DNA from: Rickettsiales bacterium
Lineage (GTDB): Bacteria > Pseudomonadota > Alphaproteobacteria > Rickettsiales > UBA1997
Assembly (NCBI GenBank): GCA_028040005.1
Contig: JAOFKK010000043.1
Location: 1 to 8,400, forward strand
Length of the DNA stretch: 8,400 nt
Reading direction: 5' to 3'
Shown: in pieces, positions 1-4,447 of the stretch
Numbering within the stretch: the stretch's first letter is position 1
Layout of the letters: the number at the start of each line of letters is the position of its first letter
Translations under genes and position numbers: made by a program
The notes under the pieces: model-generated
Seen by the model: the letters and a program-made list of their open reading frames with translations, nothing else
Database searches by the model: none
Told to the model about the DNA's origin: nothing

Positions 1-9
1 ATTTATAGT

Positions 10-31
10 TTATTAACATTTTATTAACATT
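10..31. repeat. 11-bp tandem direct repeat
   Basis: The sequence TTATTAACATT occurs at 10-20 and again at 21-31, directly abutting. It lies just upstream of the proposed rho promoter. In DNA this AT-rich such a duplication can arise by slippage, so a regulatory role is only a possibility. Confidence 0.7.
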
Positions 32-35
32 TTTC

Positions 36-64
36 TTGACGAATATAAAAACAGATCTTAAATT
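36..64 (+). promoter_or_regulatory. Putative sigma70-type promoter for rho
   Basis: TTGACG at 36-41 matches five of six -35 consensus bases. It is followed after exactly 17 bases by TAAATT at 59-64 (four of six -10 bases). Transcription would start near base 71 and leave a leader of about 195 nt before the rho start codon. A long leader fits the fact that rho is autoregulated in other bacteria. The -35 box is unusually good for this AT-rich DNA; the -10 is ordinary. Confidence 0.45.
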
Positions 65-101
65 AGGTTTGTATCATTTATTGAAGGTGATATAAATTTA
101 G

Positions 102-164
102 ATGTTCAAATGTTGTTTAGAGCATTATTTAAATATTTTATCTGATATTAGATATTATATTTAA
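102..164 (+). CDS. Possible 20-codon leader ORF upstream of rho
   Basis: An ATG at 102 opens a 20-codon frame (MFKCCLEHYLNILSDIRYYI) closed by TAA at 162-164. AAGGTGA at 84-90 is a fair Shine-Dalgarno-like element 11 nt before the ATG, better than anything seen before rho itself. It would lie inside the transcript made from the promoter at 36-64. E. coli rho also has a leader-peptide gene (rhoL), but no sequence relationship is claimed. Short ORFs arise easily by chance, so this is a weak call. Confidence 0.15.
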   Translation: MFKCCLEHYLNILSDIRYYI

Positions 165-267
165 TTATATGCCTATCCTTTATTAATAATTTAGATATTA
201 AGAGATTTTAATTTAGTTTACTTAAAAATATCTATATTCCTTTTCGTTTTTTAATTTAATTTATAAT

Positions 268-1656
268 ATGACTATAATTAAAACTGCCTCATCTACTAAT
301 AAAAGTAGAAGGATTTTAAAAGCTGCAACTGAAGAAGTTAATTCTAATTCTGAAGCGGTAGATGTTGATGAAAAATCAATTGAGATTGAGACTTTAAAAT
401 TAAAAGATCTTAAAAAAAGTAGTGCTGAAGAAATTTTAGAATTATCAAAGCAATATAATGTTGAAAATGCCAGCGACCTTGGAAAGCAAGAATTGATTTA
501 TCATATCTTAAAAAGCTTCTCCATGAAAAACTATCACAATATTATAATTGGTGAAGGTGTGTTAGAAATTTTAACTGATGGTTTTGGATTTTTAAGAACT
601 AATGAAGCAAATTTTCAACAGGGATCTGATGATATTTATGTTTCTCCAAATCAAATTAAAAGATTTGGTCTTAGAACTGGCGATGTTATTACTGGTCAAG
701 TTAGGGCTCCAAAAAAAGGTGAAAGATATTTTGCTTTATTAAAAGTTGGTCAAATTAATCATGAAGATGTAACATTAGCTAAAAATAGAATTTTATTTGA
801 TGATTTAACTCCTTTATATCCAAATGAAAGATTAAATTTAGAAGTTGATTCTACCAAATCTGGTGATTTAAGTTCTAGATTAATTGATTTAACCTCTCCA
901 CTTGGTAAGGGGCAGAGAGCTCTTATTGTTGCACCACCTAGAACTGGTAAAACATATTTAATGCAAAATATTGCAAGATCAATTACCACTAATCATCCAG
1001 AAGTTAAATTAATGGTATTATTAATTGATGAAAGACCTGAAGAAGTAACTGATATGAGAAGATCGGTTAAGGGTGAAGTTGTAAGTTCAACTTTTGATGA
1101 ATCGGCAATTAGACATGTACAATTGGCAGAAATGGTAATTGAAAAAGCTAAAAGACTAGTTGAAGGTAAGAAGGATGTTGTTATTTTACTTGATTCAATA
1201 ACTAGATTAGCAAGGGCTTATAATACGATCGTTCCTTCATCTGGTAAGGTTTTAACAGGTGGTGTTGATGCTAATGCTTTACAAAAACCAAAAAGATTTT
1301 TTGGTGCAGCTCGAAATATTGAACAAGGAGGTTCTTTAACAATTATCGGTACTGCTTTAGTTGATACTGGGTCAAAAATGGATGAAGTTATTTTTGAAGA
1401 ATTTAAAGGTACTGGTAATTCAGAAATTGTTCTTGATCGTAAATTATCTGACAAAAGAATTTATCCAGCTATTGATATTACAAAATCTGGAACAAGAAGA
1501 GAAGATTTACTTGTTGATAAAGCCACACTTTCCAAAACTTGGATGATCAGAAAAATAATTGGCTCAATGAATTCTGTTGAAGCTATGGAATTTTTATCTG
1601 ATAAAATTCAAAATACTAAAAATAATAAAGAATTTTTTACTTCTATGAATGCTTAG
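268..1656 (+). CDS. rho: Transcription termination factor Rho
   Basis: Rho is the hexameric RNA-dependent ATPase/translocase that releases RNA at factor-dependent terminators; it is cytoplasmic. The 462-residue protein has a Lys/Glu-rich N-terminal extension (about 1-45) and a Rho N-terminal helical region (about 46-85). Next is the cold-shock-like primary RNA-binding domain with DGFGFLR (104-110) and DDIYVSPNQIKRF (121-133). The RecA-like core follows: Walker A APPRTGKT (222-229), LLIDERPEEVTDM with catalytic Glu255, Walker B VVILLDS (304-310), Q-loop VLTGGVDANAL (328-338), R-loop EEFKGTGNSE (377-386) and arginine finger R410 in TKSGTR. All key residues are intact. The Arg at 225 in the P-loop (Lys in E. 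coli) and the tail pattern are typical of alphaproteobacterial/rickettsial Rho. No clear Shine-Dalgarno precedes ATG 268. The gene stands alone on this strand ahead of a hairpin. Confidence 0.98.
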   Translation: MTIIKTASSTNKSRRILKAATEEVNSNSEAVDVDEKSIEIETLKLKDLKKSSAEEILELSKQYNVENASDLGKQELIYHILKSFSMKNYHNIIIGEGVLEILTDGFGFLRTNEANFQQGSDDIYVSPNQIKRFGLRTGDVITGQVRAPKKGERYFALLKVGQINHEDVTLAKNRILFDDLTPLYPNERLNLEVDSTKSGDLSSRLIDLTSPLGKGQRALIVAPPRTGKTYLMQNIARSITTNHPEVKLMVLLIDERPEEVTDMRRSVKGEVVSSTFDESAIRHVQLAEMVIEKAKRLVEGKKDVVILLDSITRLARAYNTIVPSSGKVLTGGVDANALQKPKRFFGAARNIEQGGSLTIIGTALVDTGSKMDEVIFEEFKGTGNSEIVLDRKLSDKRIYPAIDITKSGTRREDLLVDKATLSKTWMIRKIIGSMNSVEAMEFLSDKIQNTKNNKEFFTSMNA

Positions 1657-1664
1657 ATATTTTT

Positions 1665-1720
1665 AAGAGACCTTTGTATAATTAACTACTTCAATTAGAA
1701 AATCAAAGCAAAGGTCTCTT
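1665..1720. terminator. Inverted repeat after rho, possible terminator
   Basis: AAGAGACCTTTG (1665-1676) and CAAAGGTCTCTT (1709-1720) are perfect 12-bp inverted arms around a 32-nt AT-rich loop, starting 9 nt after the rho stop codon. The loop holds a second small inverted pair (TAATT 1679-1683, AATTA 1693-1697). There is no good T-tract on either strand, so it is not a textbook intrinsic terminator. It could instead protect the rho mRNA 3' end or be a short repeat element. Confidence 0.4.
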
Positions 1721-1766
1721 TAATGGCATAATAAAATAAAATACCTAATTTATTTTTAAAAAAACC

Positions 1767-2384
1767 ATGAATCAAAGCCCGCAAAAAGATATTATCATTT
1801 ATAGCTCAAATGATGGTAAGATATCATTTAATGTTAATGTTTTTAATGAGACTATTTGGCTTACCCAAAAGCAAATGGCAGAGTTATTTGATAAAAGTGT
1901 AAAGACTGTTTCGGAACATATAAATAATATATTTGAGGAAAGAGAGTTGGAGGTAAATTCAACTATCCGGAATTTCCGGATAGTTCAAAAAGAAGGAGAT
2001 AGGGATGTTGTAAGAGATGTCGAGCATTACAATCTGGATGCGATTATCTCTGTAGGATATCGTGTTAAATCAAAAAGAGGTACGCAATTTAGGCAATGGG
2101 CAACTCAAATATTAAAGCAATATTTAATGAATGGCTATGTCATTAATGAACCTAGAATTAGACAGATAGAATCTTCTATTGATGAATTGGTAAAAGATCA
2201 AAAACTACTCAAGGAAGATGTAGATGGTATTAAGAATTTGCTATTAAAATTAATTGAAAGACCTGTTATAATTCATAATAATATTAATAATCAAATATCA
2301 CTTACAAGCAGTAAATTAGAAGAAAAAAATAATCGAATTATTAGATCAATTAATTGCTCAAACAAAATCAGACTCAGATCTTAA
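1767..2384 (+). CDS. RhuM-family protein, frameshifted near its 3' end
   Basis: This is a member of the RhuM ('virulence protein RhuM') family, of unknown molecular function, often found on islands and mobile DNA and sometimes fused to Fic/Doc domains. Visible hallmarks are the HTH-like stretch TIWLTQKQMAELFDKSVKTV (29-48), IRNFRIVQKEG (67-77), the family signature HYNLDAIISVGYRVKS (87-102; usually YYN or FYN) and TQFRQWATQILKQYL (106-120). Residues about 130-190 look like a coiled-coil linker. Family members usually run to around 330 residues; this one stops at 205. The last 19 residues are low quality, while the +1 frame continues with good coding sequence from base 2329, so the frame is broken (or slips) in the A7 tract at 2323-2329. 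No Shine-Dalgarno is evident. ATG 1767 puts the HTH at its usual distance from the N-terminus. CGG codons in a hairpin at 1961-1985 are unlike the surrounding AT-rich genes. Confidence 0.85.
   Translation: MNQSPQKDIIIYSSNDGKISFNVNVFNETIWLTQKQMAELFDKSVKTVSEHINNIFEERELEVNSTIRNFRIVQKEGDRDVVRDVEHYNLDAIISVGYRVKSKRGTQFRQWATQILKQYLMNGYVINEPRIRQIESSIDELVKDQKLLKEDVDGIKNLLLKLIERPVIIHNNINNQISLTSSKLEEKNNRIIRSINCSNKIRLRS
1961..1985. repeat. 12-bp perfect inverted repeat inside the RhuM gene
   Basis: AACTATCCGGAA (1961-1972) and TTCCGGATAGTT (1974-1985) are perfect inverted arms around a single T. They are in frame and encode the conserved RhuM segment around TIRNFRI, using two CGG arginine codons in a gene region that otherwise prefers AGA. 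The mRNA would form a tight hairpin, or the DNA a dyad-symmetric protein site. Whether it is selected or a by-product of the conserved peptide is unknown. Confidence 0.75.
2323..2329 (+). other. A7 tract at the RhuM frameshift point
   Basis: Seven consecutive A residues sit exactly where coding quality switches from the frame of ATG 1767 to the +1 frame. Six A residues would join the two frames seamlessly. It may be a true frameshift mutation, a sequencing error, or a transcriptional slippage site; poly-A slippage is known to rescue broken genes in AT-rich endosymbionts. Confidence 0.6.
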
Positions 2385-2529
2385 AGGTAAATTACAAGAA
2401 ATAGAGCAAGCTATTAAATCACCAATAAAGGACAGTAAAACAAAGCATAAAATTATCCAATTTTTTAATGATCTTGCTAATCCAGATTCTAAACTCCATA
2501 AAAATATCAAAAACACAAAAATATTTTGA
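2329..2529 (+). pseudogene. Out-of-frame C-terminal part of the RhuM-family protein
   Basis: Reading from 2329 in the +1 frame gives IIELLDQLIAQTKSDSDLKG followed by KLQEIEQAIKSPIKDSKT and KHKIIQFFNDLANPDSKLHK, ending at TGA 2527-2529. This 66-codon stretch has normal amino-acid composition: amphipathic helices with a Leu/Ile heptad feel, then a helical segment around FFNDLANPDSKLHK. It continues the RhuM linker far better than the 19 residues of the original frame. It appears to break off mid-domain near base 2505-2515, where minus-strand coding of a different gene takes over. Together with 1767-2328 it represents the original, longer gene; the product would be about 253 residues if the shift were suppressed, still short of the family norm. 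Confidence 0.6.
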
Positions 2530-2925
2530 TTCTTTTATTGCACTTAATATAAACCTTTTATCTTCTGTTAAATACTGATATTCATTACGTGGAAGTATCT
2601 CATAAATTTTGGCCTTTATTTGAGGAGGGGTGCTTATATATTCCAAAACATGACCATTGATAGCAATTACTATGTCCATTTCCACAACATCATCGACACC
2701 AATTTTGCCCATTAAATGCTGAGTCAAATTATGTCGATTTATTTCCCTTAAATCGGATGTAAAATTACCTACAACTAATTTATCAAAGCAAGATTGTCTA
2801 ACATTTGACAGTTCTTTTAGAAATTCCTCACATTTACTCATTTTTTCTTGCTCATCAATAGTGGAATCTATAGTGAATCTTAGCACTTCTTTACCGGATA
2901 ATTGTTTTACACTAAATATTGTCAT
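2419..2925 (-). pseudogene. 3'-truncated ubiquitin-like/DUF4116-type gene
   Basis: The 168-residue reading frame begins MTIFSVKQLSGKEVLRFTID, which parallels the ubiquitin start MQIFVKTLTGKTITLEVE. It goes on with a helix (about 25-41), a strand DKLVVGN (48-54) and a final strand EMDIVIAI (82-89), the order expected of a beta-grasp fold. After a linker, LTEDKRFILSAIKESKYFCV (119-138) matches a DUF4116-type repeat unit (xxDxxxxLxAIKxxxxxxxF). From about residue 139 (base 2510 downwards) the sequence becomes atypical and is antisense to the RhuM C-terminus, so the genuine gene probably ends there. The same architecture is present intact in the gene at 3562-4419, which suggests a decayed paralogue. 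The product of this remnant, if made, would be a lone ubiquitin-like domain with one repeat and an aberrant tail. No Shine-Dalgarno is evident. Confidence 0.6.
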
Positions 2926-2955
2926 AATATTTCATGATTTAAAGGATTATAGACC

Positions 2956-3093
2956 TTATAAAAATCTAATTAAATCTTTAATTAGGGGTTTCTTAATCAT
3001 ATCGTCCAAATAGTCCGTTTTCAATTTAGGGTCTGCGTTAAGAAAGGAATATTTTTTCACTACCCTTCTTAATCCCTTATGTATCCTAGCCTC
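2956..3093 (-). pseudogene. Short minus-strand coding-like remnant
   Basis: An open stretch runs from just after a TAG at 3094-3096 to TAA at 2956-2958, 45 codons. It includes LRRVVKKYSFLNADPKLKTD and then YLDDMIKKPLIKDLIRFL, a composition that looks like real protein (alternating Lys/Asp and hydrophobics) rather than noise. A GTG at 3058-3060, with AGAAGGG just upstream, could start a 34-residue product; otherwise it is the tail of a gene whose 5' part is lost at the 44-nt palindrome immediately upstream. It ends 30 nt before the ubiquitin-like remnant at 2925, same strand. No family recognised. Confidence 0.3.
2966..2985. repeat. Short palindrome CTAATTAAA-TC-TTTAATTAG
   Basis: A perfect 9-bp inverted repeat with a 2-nt centre. 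It falls inside the 3' end of the short coding-like remnant and upstream of the ubiquitin-like remnant at 2925. It is entirely A/T apart from the ends, so thermal stability is low and chance origin is possible. Confidence 0.6.
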
Positions 3094-3094
3094 C

Positions 3095-3138
3095 TAGCTC
3101 AAAATCGATTTCAGAATTCTGAAATTGATTTTGAGCTA
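3095..3138. repeat. 44-nt near-perfect palindrome (arms of 22)
   Basis: The arms start TAGCTCAAAATC at 3095 and end GATTTTGAGCTA at 3138, meeting at GAATTC (3114-3119) with no loop. The only imperfection is one position where a G in the left arm faces a T in the right arm, which still pairs as G-U in RNA. It is intergenic, with no T-tract, and ends right beside the broken 5' edge of the remnant at 2956-3093. It may be a small palindromic insertion element or a bidirectional RNA hairpin. It is shorter than the classical Rickettsia palindromic elements, so membership in those families is not claimed. Confidence 0.85.
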
Positions 3139-3322
3139 TGAGATTAGAAAAAACAAGGATTAATTAGTGGTCAGGAGAAAATATGTACCTTCTGAGTGGA
3201 AACCCTAATTTGTCAAAAATATATCAAAATTTATACCTGATTTTTTTACTGAAAAATAGGGTAAAAATAGCTTTTTTGAAAAAAGTATAAAATTTATAAA
3301 TGTCATTTATCCCCTACTCTCC

Positions 3323-3469
3323 CTACCCCCCTGCCATTTTCACCATAGGTGCGACTGGTGTGCGGGTTAGATTCGGCTCTGAGACAAACATTTCCCAATT
3401 ATTAGTTTTTGATAGAAAGTGATGATTTTCAAATATTAAATCCTTTTCTTTTTTAACTATTCCATCCTT
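3323..3469 (-). pseudogene. Short minus-strand coding-like remnant with C-rich 3' end
   Basis: Open for 48 codons from after a TAA (3470-3472) to TAG (3323-3325). It reads KKEKDLIFENHHFLSKTNNW, then EMFVSEPNLTRTPVAPMVKM, then AGG. An internal ATG would allow only a 22-residue product. The 3' half uses CCG, CGC and GCA codons in a locally GC-rich patch, unlike the flanking AT-rich DNA, so it may be foreign or a conserved non-coding repeat that happens to be open. No family recognised. Confidence 0.25.
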
Positions 3470-3484
3470 TTATTTACTGGCGTG

Positions 3485-3518
3485 AAAAATAATATGATTA
3501 AACCTTAATTTAAATCAT
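3485..3518 (-). terminator. Probable intrinsic terminator of the minus-strand operon
   Basis: Read on the minus strand, ATGATTTAAA (3518-3509), loop TTAAGG and TTTAATCAT (3502-3494) form a 9-bp stem with one bulged T. It is followed by ATTATTTTT (3493-3485). It lies 43 nt past the stop codon of the 285-codon gene and fits the stem plus T-tract rule, although the stem is A/T-rich and thus weak. Confidence 0.5.
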
Positions 3519-3561
3519 AAAAGTATCTTGAAGAACAGAACTGCACCCATTTTTTATGTTT

Positions 3562-4419
3562 TTAACGTGACAATGATCCCAATTGTGGTGGGCGAGGGAT
3601 TGGAGAAAAATTAAGATTAGGAACTGATTTTGGACGAGGAGCTGATCTTCTGATCTTCTCACAATTAACATCTTTATCACCTTTTAATTGCTCAGATGCA
3701 AATTCAAATGCACAAGCACATTCTTTTATAGCCTCTAAAACAACTTTTTTATCACCTCTTAACTCTTTAGGTGCAAAGAAAAGTGCCAAACCATTGTTCT
3801 TTACAGCCTCTAAAACAACCTCTTGATCACACTTAAATCCTTCAGATACAAACTCAAGTACAAAACCATTCTCTCTTACAGATTTTAAAACAAAATCTCT
3901 ATCATTTTTTAATTTATCAGGTAAGCGTTTAAACAAACCACTACACACGCTTATTGCCTTTAAAGTAAATACTTGATCATCTGTAGATATATCAGATATA
4001 TAATTAAATAACGCAGCATCGTAAACTTGCCCACCACCCAAAAGCAACAAATTATCCACACCCACCAAATTCTCTAGAGATGCTAAAATAATTTCTCTAT
4101 TATCTTTTAATTCCTCGGGTAAATCTTTAAATGTTAAATTTCCTGCCCGCAATTTAACTAAATTATCAGCAATATCTCTGTCTATTATAACTAACGATAG
4201 ATGATCGCTCATATCAGTAAAAACTAATTCCTTATCACGCAATATTCGATCATTAAAAACAAGTCTTTGCTGCTCTGGTATAATTTTAGCACAACCTTCT
4301 TTATCAGCCATTGCTTTATTAATTTGACTCTTTAGGTCAGCGACAATAGTTAAGCCATAAGACACATCAAGATCATATTTATCACCTTGTAATAAATTTA
4401 TTGTAATTTTGTTAGGCAT
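3562..4419 (-). CDS. Ubiquitin-like domain plus DUF4116-type repeat protein, putative effector
   Basis: The 285-residue protein has no signal peptide or membrane segment. Residues 3-80 read as a ubiquitin-like beta-grasp: strand KITINLLQGDKYDLDV, a helix, then IPEQQRLVFNDRILRDKEL (47-65; ubiquitin has IPPDQQRLIFAGKQLEDG) and a last strand LSLVIID. There is no C-terminal Gly-Gly after this domain, so it is probably a fold/interaction module rather than a conjugated modifier. Residues about 101-257 carry DUF4116-type units of 25 residues, clearest at 170-194, 195-219 and 220-244 (pattern LxxDxxVVLEAVKxNGxALxFAxxx). The tail (258-285) is basic and proline-rich (SAPRPKSVPNLNF, IPRPPQL). DUF4116 repeats are known from Legionella effectors and protists; effector function here is inference. 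It starts 28 nt after the kinase stop on the same strand and is probably cotranscribed. No Shine-Dalgarno is visible. Confidence 0.8.
   Translation of the reverse strand: MPNKITINLLQGDKYDLDVSYGLTIVADLKSQINKAMADKEGCAKIIPEQQRLVFNDRILRDKELVFTDMSDHLSLVIIDRDIADNLVKLRAGNLTFKDLPEELKDNREIILASLENLVGVDNLLLLGGGQVYDAALFNYISDISTDDQVFTLKAISVCSGLFKRLPDKLKNDRDFVLKSVRENGFVLEFVSEGFKCDQEVVLEAVKNNGLALFFAPKELRGDKKVVLEAIKECACAFEFASEQLKGDKDVNCEKIRRSAPRPKSVPNLNFSPIPRPPQLGSLSR
3688..3912 (-). repeat. 75-nt tandem repeats encoding DUF4116-type units
   Basis: Three consecutive 75-nt units (3912-3838, 3837-3763, 3762-3688) encode 25-residue repeats. Nucleotide identity is still visible: GCCTCTAAAACAAC on the plus strand recurs at 3731-3744 and 3806-3819, exactly 75 nt apart. 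The partial retention suggests expansion by duplication within the gene; a degenerate unit precedes (residues about 145-169) and a half unit follows. Confidence 0.75.
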
Positions 4420-4447
4420 ATTTTGGAAATTAAATAATCTAGATAAA

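Larger units (their letters stand above)
2926..3561. other. 636-base region without an intact gene; decay zone
   Basis: No intact gene is visible between the ubiquitin-like remnant and the stop of the 285-codon gene. The stretch holds two short minus-strand coding-like remnants (2956-3093, 3323-3469), a 44-nt palindrome (3095-3138) and an 8-bp inverted pair TTTCTTAA/TTAAGAAA (2989-2996, 3038-3045). It also holds CTTTTTTGAAAAAAG (3271-3285), an imperfect 11-bp inverted pair (3226-3236, 3285-3295) around an A/T-rich core, a C/G-rich patch at about 3309-3382, and a likely terminator (3485-3518). The mixture of compositions fits an accumulation point for fragments and insertions. Confidence 0.6.

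Noticed and set aside
759..1546. Minus-strand and alternative-frame open stretches within rho
   Set aside because: They overlap a fully conserved rho gene and show no recognisable protein features.
3160..3215. Possible insertion-sequence end (GTGGTCAGGAGAAAATATG and neighbouring bases)
   Set aside because: It vaguely resembles IS21-type ends, but no matching opposite end, target duplication or transposase gene was found in the window.
3205..3306. 33-codon minus-strand ORF starting MTFINFILFSKK
   Set aside because: Phe/Ile/Lys-rich translation from an A/T homopolymer-rich stretch, with no ribosome-binding site or motif; expected by chance here.
3340..3385. Possible tRNA-like T-arm around GGGTTAGATTC in the GC-rich patch
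   Set aside because: The flanking bases do not form the required 5-bp T-stem, and no acceptor or anticodon stem could be placed on either strand.
4030..4038. Gly-Gly-Gly at residues 128-130 of the ubiquitin-like/DUF4116 protein as a conjugation site
   Set aside because: It lies about 50 residues beyond the end of the ubiquitin-like fold and inside the repeat region, not at a processed C-terminus.
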